Shown: one piece after another, positions 11,354 through 22,279 of the stretch
How positions within the stretch are numbered: the stretch's first letter is position 1
Layout of the letters: each line of letters begins with the position of its first letter
Assembly (NCBI GenBank): GCA_004794655.1
Contig: SMMW01000015.1
Location: 186,001-250,000 of the forward strand
DNA: 64,000 bases
Origin: Marisa cornuarietis
Lineage: Eukaryota > Mollusca > Gastropoda > Architaenioglossa > Ampullariidae
Direction: 5' to 3'
The notes under the pieces: model-generated
The model's database searches: none
Seen by the model: the letters and a program-made list of their open reading frames with translations, nothing else
Told to the model about the DNA's origin: nothing
Translations under genes and position numbers: made by a program

Positions 11354-11541
11354 ACGAAGAAAGATTTGTCTATATTGTTATTGACACTGTTGATGCAATT
11401 GTCTATGCTAACCTATATTTACATGCCTTGAACCGTAATATTTTACCCTTAAAATTATATGTGCTGTACTCGCCTCCGCGATGTTGAGGCCACACGGCCT
11501 AAGCAATAAAGAAATTTCGTTTGTTCGTTCACCTGTGCTTG

Positions 11542-12072
11542 CTTTGGCCGCCTGGATCAAATGATTACCCCACTCTATCTTATAAGGTGAACTCCCACCA
11601 GTTTGTCCTTGGTGTCTGGAGACATTTTCTGTTGGACACATTTCTTGTGCTCACCAGCAAGGTTTTTTTTTGTTATTAGCTTATTGTTTTCCTTGTTCAA
11701 ATCTATGCCACCAGCAACTATTTTTTCCATTTTCATTTTGTACAGTTACCACCTTCGACACTTAAATGCTTTGATGCTGACATTGAGCTATTTTTTCATG
11801 AACACCTCGGGTAGCTGGTGGTCTGCTCATTTTCCCACCATCACTCCTTATCTTACATCTCTCCCTTTGTTTTATTATCTTGCATAGCTTGCAACAGTGC
11901 TATTGTATTTGTTTCTCAAGCTGGTGCTTTGTTGAAGTGCTAAGTGGTGAAATGCCATATACAAGTGATTATTATTATTATTACATTGAAAGAACATATT
12001 GTTCAGTTTTTCAGAAAGAATGAAAATGATGAAATTGTTTTTAAAAAAATCTTCTTCATATTTTGATGGTAG
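11542..12072. repeat. Intronic sequence with an L2-like 3' tail fragment
   Basis: The only recognisable item is at 11930-11985, GTGCTAAGTGGTGAAATGCC then ATATACAAGTGATTATTATT. This has the form of the 3' end of L2/CR1-type LINEs, a short stem region followed by (ATT)n. The rest is unassigned. Confidence 0.45.
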
Positions 12073-12258
12073 GCACTGACCAAGTTCCTAAAATGTGTCA
12101 ACTGGAGTGTGGGTCAAGAAGCCAAGCAAGCTTTAGAACTTATGCTGGGTTGGCAAGCAGTAGATGTTGTTGATGCCCTCGAACTCCTAAGCCCAGCTTT
12201 TCAGCATCCCCTTGTACGCAAATATGCTGTCAGCAGGCTTCGACAGGCAGATGATGAA
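12073..12258 (+). CDS. PIK3C3: PIK3C3 exon a: helical (PIK) domain
   Basis: The exon has 62 complete codons (phase 0 to 0), opening after ATGGTAG and closing before GTAAGC. It encodes [11 protein letters not shown] near the start and the conserved [14 protein letters not shown] at the end, which are hallmarks of the VPS34 helical domain. This domain packs as alpha-alpha repeats between the C2 and kinase domains. The acceptor has a weak pyrimidine tract (TATTTTGATGGTAG), but the protein match starts exactly there. The preceding exon, expected to encode a WKFRYYL-like motif, was not found upstream, so that intron exceeds 12 kb. Confidence 0.95.
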
Positions 12259-13012
12259 GTAAGCATTCTCTTGGAAAATGATTATCTGATTTGATTATCT
12301 GATTATCTATTTCACCTGCTGCTCTATTTGCCTATCTGTGATCTGTTAATTCGCATGCACAAATGCGTTGTCAGTACATATAGCTTGCACTCCAAATAAA
12401 ATTAGTTTTTCAGAAAATTCAAAATTTCTTAATGATCTGCATTTACTGGTCATATCTAAATGTAAATCTTTCCAGAATATACTCACAAACTGACACTGCC
12501 ATAACATGACTTATTGGCATTTTGTCTTTTCTTTATTAAGACACAGAACATATGGGGGAGTTAACACTCCCTTAAAAACATGAACCTATTGTAAAATTCT
12601 ATGAAGAATCTTTAAATGAGACTTTTTCGGTTTACTGTTGTTGTCTTATGGTTTAATACAAGCTTCCATTGGTATTTTTTTCAAAGCTAGAATTCTTTAA
12701 GCATCTAATTTGACAAATACTTTCTCACAGCCAATCCCCAAAGTAAATTGCATGGTTCACCATAATATTTTTGTTGGAGAAGAGACATTCTGCATCAAAC
12801 ATCAATAGTTTTCAGTGTGTATTTTACATATGATAGATGGTAGTCCCTGCTGGAGTAATGGGAAAAGGCCCCGACAACACATCTACCCTAAACCATATAC
12901 CCACCTAACCACGTGAACCCCAGAAACAAATCTACCCTGCCCCTATCGATGTTTTGCTAAAGAAACTGCATCCTATCGAACTATACCCTGAAGTAGCTAA
13001 GACCTACCCCCC
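12259..13012. other. PIK3C3 intron sequence, nothing recognised
   Basis: This stretch is AT-rich to 12840 and then C-rich (12890-13020, with repeats of CTACCCT-type words). No homology was recognised. The target site of LINE-A1 lies at its right edge. Confidence 0.5.
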
Positions 13013-13640
13013 ATCCCTAGTCCTGCCCCCGTGAGCCCGACCTCGAGCCGGGGGTGAACACCCATCCTCTCTCTGGCTGGGTGACTAAGATGGCCCATCC
13101 CTTTTTCTTATGCTTTTCTTGTTTCTCCCTCACTGGCCCTTTCACCTATACTCTTTTTCTAATTAACCTCTCCAAATCACACTACTGTTTGTCTTTTCTA
13201 TCTTTTGCGTACACCGGTCTTTCCCTGTCTTCTTCTCTGATCATGCCTTTCTTTTAATGCAGCTCTTTTCTCTGTGCCCTCCTTTAGGCCCCCTGCGTTT
13301 GCCATGCAGGGCGACCCGTGTCGGGGGAGGATGGGATCCTGGAGGTTTAGGTCCCTGATGAGTTGTGGCCCATCATACCAACACACCTCTTTGGCCTGGA
13401 CTTCTTCTAGACAGGAGGTTGGTGTGGCCCACACCAATCAATCGGCTGGTCGTGTATTGTCCTAGCTTTGCTAGAAGGCTGCGGCTGGGGGCAATCTGGT
13501 CTTCACACTCTGTAGGCCAGAGTATATTCCTTATGTATCCCTGGTGCAACCCTGCTGGAAATTCCCTAAACGGTACCGCTTGGTCGCATCCCCTTGTTGG
13601 ACTCCGTGGTGGATGGGGAATGAATCCTTTTCTCTTTATT

Positions 13641-14886
13641 ATGGCACCAAAAAAAAAAACACACAAATCTGGGAAAACGCATACGAGAGGATGAGTCTTC
13701 GGACAGTGAGGATGAAGTGCGAGATACTGTAAAAGTGATTGTTGAGGGGGCCTTGTTTTCTGGTTGTCATGGGCGCAGAGCTGGCCCAGCCACTCTCGTC
13801 CCTTTCCCCTTTCTCAGTTGCAAATGGCTTCAAAAATATATCAACAGGATTTACATCTATCAAGCGGTTGCATACTGGACAATTCCTTGTCCAGTGCGCT
13901 AACCAGAAGGCATCAGAGGCCCTACGCCGATGTGACAGTAAGCAGTTTGTTGACCGCCAGATAAAGGTAACAGCGCAAAGATCCCTCAACTCTTCCAGGG
14001 GGGTCATTCGTTGCCCAGATCTCGCTGGAATGTCAGAGCTTGACGTCAGGACTGAACTGGCATCACAGGGTGTCACAGCTGCAAAAAGAGTCAACCTGAA
14101 GAGGGATGGGAAAACAATTTCTACTAACACTCTTTTTCTGACTTTCTGTTTGCCCAAAATACCCGACTTCATTGAGGTTGGGTATTTGCAGGTCAAAGTA
14201 TCTTTATTCATACCTTCTCTGTTGCGCTGTTTCAACTGTCAGCGTTATGGCCACGGGGCTAGCTTCTGCAAGTCCCAAGCCCGCTGGCTTTCGCTGCGGC
14301 GGGACTGGCCACGCTGCAGCTGATTGTTCTCAACGCACCAAATGTGCAAATTGTGATGGTCCCCATGTTGCTTCTTCAAAGTACTGCCCAAAGTGGAAGG
14401 AAGAGGCAGTCATCCAATGCGTACGCGCGGAATCTGGCATATCCTACGCCGATGCTCGCCCCTCAGGAGCATCTCCTACTGCAAACTCCACTTCAAGACC
14501 ATCAGCCTCTATCTCTGTCCAGACAGACATGATATGGATCTCTTCTGAGGGGCCTGTCCCAGCCCATCAAACTATGCCTCCTCATCCTCCTGCAAGCAGC
14601 AGTGACTCCCAGTCATCACAAACAACGCAGACTACACAAGTGTCAACAACCAAACAAACCTCACCAATCAGACCCACACAGCAACAAACATGAAACACAA
14701 AATCACCAAAAGTCAAAAACACTACATCACAGACAAATAAGAAAGACACAAAAAAAGAAAAAACAAAATCACCAGACAAACACACTCCACAACAACAAAC
14801 ATCTGGGGCCACCACAGCAGCAAATTCAGTCCCTGTGTCAAACCGTTTCGCCTCTCTTGGCAAGCAGGAGATGGACGTGGATGAGT
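13641..14886 (+). pseudogene. LINE-A1 ORF1 (gag-like, CCHC)
   Basis: The frame opens at ATG 13641 with a Lys-rich run (A-run 13649-13659) and is soon frameshifted. The best segment (about 13750-14320) reads ANGFKNISTGFTSIKRLHTG, SLNSSRGVIRCPDLAGMS, LFLTFCLPKIPDFIEVGYLQ and LRCFNCQRYGHGASFCKSQA, matching A3 ORF1. The later zinc knuckles (FRCGGTGHAAADC, KCANCDGPHVASSKYC) lie in another frame at 14280-14390. A Gln/Thr/Pro-rich tail follows. It is a degraded copy of an RNA-binding nucleocapsid-like protein. Confidence 0.8.
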
Positions 14887-14991
14887 GACGTCTAGCGTCG
14901 CCCTCTCTCCCTCGCCATCCTCTGCCCTCTCCTTCTCCTACTTCTGTGAGGCGCTCTGCATCATACCCTCACAGATAAATCGTGTACACAA

Positions 14992-16885
14992 TCCTTCAAT
15001 GGAACTGTCGAGGGATCTGAGGAAACTTTGAAGAACTCCGATGCCTAGCATCTTGTTTCTCACCTGAGGTTATTGCTCTTCAGGAGACTCTTCTCCTACC
15101 TTCTACCTGCTTTTCCTTAAAAGGGTTTCAAATTTTACGTCAAGACTCGCTATCTGAGGTCCCTTCATTAAGAACTTTCTCTCTCAACGGCTTTTCCAAG
15201 TATGTGTGGGATCTGTCCTGTCTGATCCTCAGGAACAGGAAATGGGCGTCCCGCAGGACAGCATACTATCACCTACCCTTTTTAACTCTCTTGGTTTGTG
15301 GCTTTGCCAGGTAGCATGGGCAAGGCGATTTTCATTACTTTTTATTGCAAAGTTCAACTTTCCTCTTTTCCAAAAATGTATAGGTTTCTTGGTCTAATGT
15401 TTGTCTCAGAGCAGCAATAATAAAAAAAACAAACTTCACCACTGTCGTCTTTGCAGTCTTCAGTTATAAGCCAGTCATTGTAATGTTCATTTTTATCTTG
15501 AACCAAGAGGGTTAACATTAAAATAGATTCCATCTTGAAAGCTATCTGTCCAGGTTTGGCAGCCTCGCTGTATGTAGATGATTTTGCTCTCTGCATCCGA
15601 GGCCAATCCCTACCATGTCTCGAACGCCGCCTTCAGCTGTGCGTAAACGGTGTACAGAAGTGGGTGACAGAAAATGGCTTCAAATTATCTCCTTCGAAGT
15701 CAGTATGCATCCACTTTGTAAACTACGAGGCATGTTTCCAAACCCATCTATCTCTGTCAACGGCACGGTACTCAAAGGTGGTCCAGGAAGTAAAATTTCT
15801 TGGGGTCATCTTTGACCAAAAGCTTTCCTTTCTTCCTCATATCAAATCTTTACGCCTATCATGTCAAAAAGCCTTGGACGTTCTTCGAGTAGTTGGCCAA
15901 GACAGCTGAGGGGCAGACCACATGGTCCTGCTTCGCCTGTATTGTGCCCTGGTCTGCTCCAAGCTGGACTATGGATCCATCATCTACGGCTCTGCTCGAG
16001 AATCCTATCTCAAAATTCTTAATCCTATTCACCATCAAGGGCTCCACATCTGTTTGGGTGCCTTCCACACCACTCCTGTACAAAGTTTGTACGCAGAAGC
16101 TGGTGAGTCTCCACTTTCTCTCCGTCGTCTGAAACTCATGCTATCCTGTCTGTCGCTTAAAAGCTCATCCTGGAAACCCTGCTTACCGTGCTGTTTTCGA
16201 ACCTCATTGTGCTGACCTGTATGCCATTCGTACCAAGGAGCAAAAACCAGTATCACTCTTGTGTTGCACCCTATCTACAAGCGGCCGGAGTAGATATTCA
16301 GCAGGTAGAGACTCTCCCTCTCTTACCAGCTCCTCCTTGGACTCTTCCTGTTCCAGAGATCCGTCTTGATCTTTGTGCTGTGAGCTCATCTTTCTTCAGC
16401 ATTTTCAAGAACTACACTTGGGCTATCCTGGATTCTGTTCTATCTCTACGGATGGTTCTAAAGTCCCGAACGGTGGCCCCGTAGCTGCGGCAGCAATTCC
16501 GTCCTGCCAACCGCAACAGGTTTCTTCTGCTCGACTTGCGGCGGCTGCTCTATCTTCTCTGCGGAACTTCACGCCATTTTGCTAGCCTTGCAGCATGTTC
16601 ACCGCTCATCGGAGAAAAACTTTCTGATCATTTCAGACTCGCTATTGGCTCTCCAAGCCCTTCTTTGTGGTCCAGATTCATACAATCCATGCAGCCTTAC
16701 TCCGACGAAAAAAAGACATTGTTTTCATCTGGGCTCCTGGCCATGCAGGTATCCCAGGCAATGTTCGAGCGGACCAGGCTGCCAAGGTTGCATGTCAGTC
16801 TCCTGGTAAATTACCATCACTGATATTATCCCACTGTAAATCTGTCCTCTCGGCCTATGTTCAGTGTAGGTGTAGCGATCGTTAG
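14992..16885 (+). pseudogene. LINE-A1 ORF2 remnant (EN start, RT end, RNase H)
   Basis: The endonuclease start is seen at 14995-15150 (LQWNCRGI, then EVIALQETLLLP). After the large deletion the RT resumes at 15170 with MGVPQDSILSPTLF, is split by the MITE, and continues with ASLYVDDFALCIRG (15560-15602). The C-terminal region FLGVIFDQKLSFLPHIKSL follows. RNase H pieces are at 16430-16840, including STDGSKVPNGGPV and FIWAPGHAGIPGNVRADQAA. Frameshifts and stops occur throughout. The RT palm motif with the first catalytic Asp is absent through deletion. Confidence 0.85.
15286..15511. mobile_element. piggyBac-type MITE, 226 bp
   Basis: The element interrupts LINE-A1 exactly between two TTAA copies (15282-15285 and 15512-15515). 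Its right end reads CCAAGAGGG before TTAA, and the left end reads CTCTCTTGG after TTAA. The inverted ends share CTCTTGGTT. Comparison with A3 (near 55950) shows that uninterrupted LINE sequence resumes on both sides. TTAA duplication with CCC/GGG ends is typical of the piggyBac superfamily. There is no coding capacity. Confidence 0.8.
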
Positions 16886-17229
16886 TCTGGTTACAACTTC
16901 ATAGTTTTTGGGTTTTGGTTTGTTGGTGGCTTTTTGGGCCATAACACCCATTTTTATATGTCACTCTCTCTTTTATGTTGTTCCTGCTCCTTGTGTTGGT
17001 TTTTTAAGATGTTATGGTTATAATACTTAGGGGTTGGTCCCCAAATATTTTAAAGCAAAATAACTGTTCTCGCCATCATATAGCCCTAGTTGCTGGTGCT
17101 GCGTTAAACACAAACAAACAACAAAAATCCCTAGACCTCGATCACCATCATAAATTAAGGCAACCTGTCAAGTTGTAAAAACGGACAGCAAGGCTTCCCT
17201 TTACTGACCGATTTCATTTACCACTGTCC

Positions 17230-18830
17230 CCTATAATTACCCTACCTGACTTTGCCCAAGTTGTTCTGACCTTGAACCAGGCTGGTTCGTGACACCAGAC
17301 ATCCTTCTAAAGTCTGAGAATTTTAACCCTTTCTGTAAATGATTTTTCACTTCCATCCACACTTTCATGCCTCTTTCATTTTCATTTTCATGCAACATAA
17401 TAGATAAAAAAAATAAACCAACAAAGGATCCCCTTGACACACTCCTATAAAAATGGGATCACAATGAATATATACCATTCAAAAAAATGCATATGGATAA
17501 GTTTGAATAGAAAGTTTGTACCCATGTCTTCAACCCAGGTCTAAAATTTTAAAAACTTAAGTGCTTTATCAATAAATCTCCAAGATATGCTGCAGAACGC
17601 TTTTTTAAAAGTCCACAAGTAATAGTAAACCAGGTATTCTTTTACAATTAAAAGGTCATAGACATATATTGTCCCCAGTGTATCTGCCTTTTATGAATTC
17701 TTTCTGATCTGTGTGAATTATTTTGGGCAATATGTTTTTTTATCCTATTTGCAATGCATGAGGATGCAATTTGGTATGTAACATTAAATAATAAAACTGG
17801 TCTTCAGTTTTTTTATGTGCTGTTTAGGCTTCCCTTCATTTGGAATATAGGAAATAATGATTTCTCTTTGAGTTACTGACCAACAGCCTTTTAAATAACC
17901 ATGGTTAAGTGAACATACCAGAAAGACACCATTATTATTCAAGAAGAACTTTAAAAAATTCACATGTAAATCCATCACTGCCAGGGCTTTTGTTATTCTT
18001 CATTAGCCATAGTGTTGTATAGTTCTACCTCTGATTTCCATTAGCTGTGTTTCAAAGAAAAGTTAGTCCTCAGTTACAAATTCAATCTGTTAATTAGAAG
18101 TATCATTAATGTTGTTCAGATTATAGACTAGCACTGCATACTGTTCAATAATATCAAAATAAACATTATCCTTCAATTGGAAATTGTTAAATTTCCATTA
18201 TTGCTTAGATCTGTTTTTTGAGACATGATTTAAGTCCTAAAGTAACTATAGTGTGATCAGATTAGTAGCCTGGTAGAATTTTTACATCATTCATTTCAGG
18301 CACCAATGATTCTGAAATTAAAACATAATCTACCAATCCCAAATTTGTCATTGTCTCTTTTATAACGACTTTGTGGGTGGTTATAACTCCTATAATTTCT
18401 GGAATCTAGGAATTCAAATTACATTCCAGTCTCCCCACAACACTTATCTGTAAAATTTCCATGTTTTCGATAAACTGAAAGACTTTGGAGAAGAATAGTG
18501 GTTTATTTATATCACTGGGGCCATATATGTATATATTTATTAGCCAGAGGTATATGCTTACCTAAAAGTTCCATATCTAATAATATGGAGCTACCCTCAG
18601 GACCTTTAATAGTATTATGGACTGAAATTCACATGCAGTAGTAAGAAGAATTGCAACACCCTTCTTATTAGTAAGAAACAGTTATATCTCCATCATGATC
18701 TTGAAGTTTTCGGAATTGGTTACCAATGTGTCTCATAAAAACTATACATGAAACTTCATTTACTAAAAATCATTCATTCCTACAACGATTTGCTCGCTCA
18801 CTAAAAGTAGTTGTTACTTTCCCTTACAAT
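17230..18830 (-). mobile_element. Degraded L1/Tx1-like LINE
   Basis: Reading the - strand, endonuclease-like segments appear near 18460-18230 (GDWNVNLNS, DYVLISESL, ILPGY then SDHTIVTLGL). RT segments appear near 18000-17640 (NNKSPGSDGFTCEFFK, GYLKGCWSVTQREIISYIPN, NWRPVLLFNVTYQIASCIAN). The SPG-DGFT-EF and NWRP-LLNV-YKI patterns are typical of L1/Tx1 reverse transcriptases. Stops are frequent and no frame is open for long, so this is an ancient fragment. The boundaries are approximate. Confidence 0.7.
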
Positions 18831-18987
18831 CATTTTCTGCTTGAAACTAAGTCTTATAAATTTAAAGAATAAGTTTTTATTTTAGTTTAAAAAATGCTGT
18901 ATACCTGTAGGGATATGGTAAGTATATGTATGCTGATGTGTGTTTTCTTTTCCACAAGTATCACTTAAAAAAGTTTTTTGTCGGCAG

Positions 18988-19130
18988 GAGCTATTGTTAT
19001 ATTTACTGCAGCTCGTTCAAGCCTTGAAGTATGAGAATTTCAATGACATTAAATATGGTGAGGATATTCTTCAGTGTCGTAAATCGTTGGAAAGTCCTGA
19101 TCCGTCTTCAACTTCAGCTGATAAAGATAG
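18988..19130 (+). CDS. PIK3C3: PIK3C3 exon b: end of helical domain and linker
   Basis: The exon has 47 codons plus two bases, ending in phase 2. The acceptor is TTGTCGGCAG and the donor is GTAAAA. The start, ELLLYLLQLVQALKYENF, is almost invariant in VPS34 proteins and continues directly from the ADDE of the previous exon. The rest is a low-conservation acidic and Ser-rich segment (SLESPDPSSTSADKD). This matches the family's disordered loop, which is variable in length and composition. Confidence 0.95.
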
Positions 19131-19302
19131 GTAAAACAAAACACTGAGTAAAAATATAGAAAGAACTTGAAAAATAGCTCTATAGCAGAACTATGCAGTG
19201 ATCTCTTCCACCACCATGCTCATCATCATGTTTGTCTCAACCAGATCTAGCAGACCTGCTTCCATTCTGGTGTCCGGGAGATTTTGATGCCAGTGCATAA
19301 AC

Positions 19303-19779
19303 TGTTACGAATTAAATGTTTAGTGGGTCTAGGTCGATCCTAGCGAGCGCGTGAGCAAGTGTGAATGACGTGAGCCTCGGTGAATGACGCAAGCTTTGAT
19401 GTAAAATGTTCGAGCAAGAGAGCACATGGGCAAAGTTAGTGTGATCGTTGAAAGAGAGGAAGGAGTAGGTTAGAGTATTGTAGGCGTGTGTCGCCGTTGA
19501 GTTTCACGGTTTAGGACAGGCGTGTGTCGCCACTATATTTGTTTAGGATATTGTAGGCGTGTGTCGCCATTGAGTTTTATTTTAAAGTTGAAGCGGGCGT
19601 TTGTCGTTAGTGTTTAGGTTTTTTAGGGTAGGCGTGTATTGTTGTTTAGTATTACTCAGTCTGGAATAGAAGACTTATTTATTGTTTGGACAACGAAGCC
19701 TTCTGTATTCCGTTGAAAGTTGACACTGCCAGATTTCTGAACTCAACGAGCCAGTAACAACAAGATCGTTTACGTAACA
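19303..19779 (+). mobile_element. Solo LTR, 477 bp (LTR-1)
   Basis: The sequence starts TGTTACG and ends CGTAACA (perfect 7-bp inverted ends, TG...CA). It is flanked by the 5-bp duplication TAAAC (19298-19302 and 19780-19784). Internal repeats of a GGCGTGTGTCGCC-like word (19487, 19520, 19557) resemble words on the - strand of LTR-2, indicating the same or a related family. No internal retroelement coding sequence is attached, so I call it a solo LTR. Confidence 0.75.
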
Positions 19780-19784
19780 TAAAC

Positions 19785-20259
19785 TACTGGTGTCCTGTCA
19801 TATTCCTAAAGCATAGAAGATATTAAATAAAGAATTAGCAAAAAAATTCGATGATACGGGTCTAAACTGTGACCATAGACAACTCTGGTGTTCAAAAGGA
19901 ACGAAAAACAGAAAGATACACAAAAGGAAAAAATGAGCAATAAACTTGTTTGATCTCTTTACTATCCTATAATAAAATTATACGTGTCTACTTATTTAGT
20001 CTTTATCATCAAGCATTTATTCCCCTCCCCAACAGTTGATGTCAAGTGGTGTTAGATACCTTTTCAACTCCTAGTTTGATCAAGGGGGAAAAAATGAAAA
20101 CACTTTTAATTTTTATAACGTAAGCAATACTGAAATCATCAAACTGTCAAAAAACGACTGTATACTGTACATTTTAACTGTGCTAGTATCTACAGTAGCA
20201 TCTTTAGATTTTTCACACAGTGTGCATTGATTTGTCATAATGCATTAGCTGGTTACTGT
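19785..20259. other. Intronic sequence, nothing recognised
   Basis: AT-rich sequence with no homology recognised. Short frames near 19850-19950 do not match a known family. Confidence 0.4.
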
Positions 20260-21450
20260 AGAATCATCCTAAATGAACTTGGGCTTTCTGGTTTGTGGAT
20301 TAATCAGCTTCACTTGTCTTATTCAGCAGTTTAAACTTAAAGTAACATGTTGCTTCAAAGATCATTATGTACAACACTGGCTTAGTGACATTGAAACATC
20401 TAATATTTATTACAGTTACTGTTTGAACGATAACGGTCTTGGTTACCAGAATGGATGCTATTTACAATGATGTACCTTAGAATCTTGAATCATAAAATGT
20501 CCATTCAGACAGGAAGAATTGCAAATCTAACATGTGATGAGGGGTTGTGTAGTCTGTGTGAAACTCAAGAAATAGGAGATACATTTCATTATATATTACT
20601 ATGTAAACTGTTACGGATGAAACGTAGATGGAACGTATATGATGTTGAGATGTCCGTAAATTAAATTGAGCGACGTAGCATAAGTCCCATGCGCCTATGT
20701 CGTCGTCAATGGCTCGTTATGGGTCCTTAATCTGCGGTGCCAGCCTCTCCACGAAAACAGAGTCTATGCAGTCAAGATATTTCCACTAAAATACTTTATT
20801 CACCACTTCCTACAGCGAGGTTTACTCTAACACATCGGCGATACACGCCGGCCACACACTTCACAATGACTACCACAGCGACACGCTGGCTAAAGGCAAT
20901 ACACGTCCACTCACAATAAGGTAACACACGCCTACACGAACTAAGGCTACACAGGCCTGACTCAACTAGCGGCAATACACACCCGCAAAAACTCTCTACT
21001 GTACTCTCGCTCGTCTTCCTACTGAAACACTCATTCTCACTGCTTATATACACGATACAAACACATCTAGAAACATCAAGCATCTACTCGTCAGGCATGC
21101 GCACTCTCACACCGAACATTCTGGGGTATCAAGGCTTGCGTCAGACACCGGCTCACGCACCCGCTAGAAGGATCTCGGCGCTTGGTTACAGTGCCGCGGC
21201 TGGCCGGTCAGTCAACCGGGGTCAAACACGCCATGAAAGCGCCGGTGACCTGTCACACAGACCGCTACCGCATTTAATTCATGACATAAACATTTGGCTA
21301 GTATTAGAGATAGTTATACTCTTTGCTATTTTAGGAGCCCAAACATCTTGAAATATGATCTGCTCACCATAAACAATAAGAAGTTATTGACGAAGCTGGC
21401 ACATTTCATACATATCACATTGAAAACATTCAGATGAAATATTTCATTTA
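20260..21450 (+). pseudogene. LINE-H C-terminal fragment, split by LTR-2
   Basis: Translation of 20270-20604 gives NELGLSGLWINQL, then LRILNHKMSIQTGRIANL and LCSLCETQEIGDTFHYILLC. After the LTR (from 21287) the frame resumes with HLASIRDSYTLCYFRSPNIL and LLTINNKKLLTKLAHFI. Together these form the Cys/His C-terminal domain found downstream of the RT in CR1-group LINEs (LC-LC...D-FHF-L-CP...R...Y). No RT core is present. The two halves read through consistently once the LTR and one copy of TAAAC are removed. Confidence 0.75.
20609..21286 (-). mobile_element. Solo LTR, 678 bp (LTR-2)
   Basis: The + strand starts TGTTACGGATG and ends AATTCATGACA. The 5-bp duplication TAAAC flanks it (20604-20608 and 21287-21291). 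On the - strand a TATA box (GTATATAAGC, near 21050) lies about 250 bp before AATAAAG (near 20795), which fits promoter then polyadenylation order, so the element points left. It begins TGTCATGAATTAAATG on that strand, like the TGTTACGAATTAAATG of LTR-1. It is inserted in the LINE-H fragment. Confidence 0.78.
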
Positions 21451-21897
21451 CACCACGGACTTGTATTACTGGAGTGCTTGCAGATGATTTTTTTCAGTGA
21501 AGTCATAGAACGAGGCTGATTACAAAATAGCTTCTGGTTTAGTCACGTTTCAGTTTAACTACTAGAACGAGGCTTTGGACGATATAGCTTCCGGTTTATT
21601 CACATTCATTGTTAAGGCTCACTGAGACTAACAGCGGAGAACTTTGCAAGAGGCTCAGTATTGGTCTCGGCAGACAGACAGCAATCCACCTATACACGTC
21701 CATAATTTACACTATCTGGAATTTTTTTAAATAAAATTTTTTGTTGTTGTTGCATTGTGCTGTAAGGGATTGGGAACATAATGAAAGGCTACTAAATTAT
21801 TTTAATCTACATATCAAATGATCCAGTTACTACCTGTCTGTAGGGTTATTTTAATGATTTAATTTGCATTTCTTGTAATAATATTTATTATTTCAAG
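21451..21897. other. PIK3C3 intron sequence, nothing recognised
   Basis: AT-rich sequence without recognised homology. An imperfect repeat, GAACGAGGCT with CTTC(T/C)GGTTTA following, occurs at about 21508 and 21565. Confidence 0.4.
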
Positions 21898-22003
21898 GTC
21901 ATCAAGTGTGATGTCAAGAGCATCATCTACAGATTCCATCACAGAGGCACTTAATGGTATACCAATCGCTGTAGATGCCAGTCAGCCCAATCTGGAGTTT
22001 GAG
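21898..22003 (+). CDS. PIK3C3: PIK3C3 exon c: Ser-rich linker
   Basis: The exon is one base plus 35 codons, entering in phase 2 and leaving in phase 0. The acceptor is TTATTTCAAG and the donor is GTATGA. It encodes a serine-rich segment with SRASSTDSITEAL. This is not conserved at sequence level but sits where all animal VPS34 proteins have a variable loop. The call rests on its open frame, matching phases on both sides and good splice sites. It may be phosphorylated in vivo, which is an inference from composition only. Confidence 0.85.
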
Positions 22004-22279
22004 GTATGATTAAGTACATTACTGAACTAGTTTTGAAGAACAATACTGGTATTCTGTATAGCTGAGTAAACATAGTTTTGTTATGTTAATTGATTTGGAT
22101 ACTTTTAATGTCTTTTCCTTTTTTTTAGTAACTTCCTTAGGTAGACAAAACATTATACTGAATACTGCTGTGCACTGTAGGTCTGCCAGATTAGTTTCTG
22201 TCCACATGTATCATTTTTTTTTTTGGATTTGGGGCCTCGGTGCTTCATGCACTAAGCAGTCCTACAGAGATGAGCTGTT

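Larger units (their letters stand above)
3167..11528 (+). mobile_element. Full-length CR1-group LINE with 2A peptide, split by a hAT element
   Basis: The element is bounded by a 13-bp target duplication TCACCTGTGCTTG (3154-3166 and 11529-11541; its leading TC overlaps the tail repeat). Without the 2,989-bp hAT and its duplicated 8 bp it is about 5.4 kb: a 5' UTR, ORF1 with a 2A site and coiled coil, ORF2 with AP endonuclease and RT, a Cys/His C-terminus, and a 3' end with AATAAAG and a (GTTC)n-like tail (11505-11530). Both ORFs are interrupted by point mutations, so the copy is old but complete. The GTTC-type tail and the C-terminal domain point to the CR1/L2/Rex1 group. The exact clade needs an RT tree. 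Confidence 0.85.
13021..17126 (+). mobile_element. LINE-A copy A1 (I/Nimb-like), internally deleted
   Basis: The copy is flanked by the 8-bp target duplication ATCCCTAG (13013-13020 and 17127-17134). It has the family's 5' UTR (compare A3 at 51954), an ORF1 with a CCHC region, the start of the endonuclease, RT C-terminal and RNase H regions, and the family 3' tail with GCGTTAAACACAAACAAACA. About 1.66 kb of endonuclease and RT is missing at about 15172 relative to A3 (from about 54175 to 55838), with a short CTTCA-type match at the joint. A 226-bp TTAA-flanked MITE is inserted at 15286-15511. Confidence 0.9.

Noticed and set aside
17784..17978. A small 64-codon gene on the - strand
   Set aside because: It is an alternative frame of the degraded L1/Tx1 RT.
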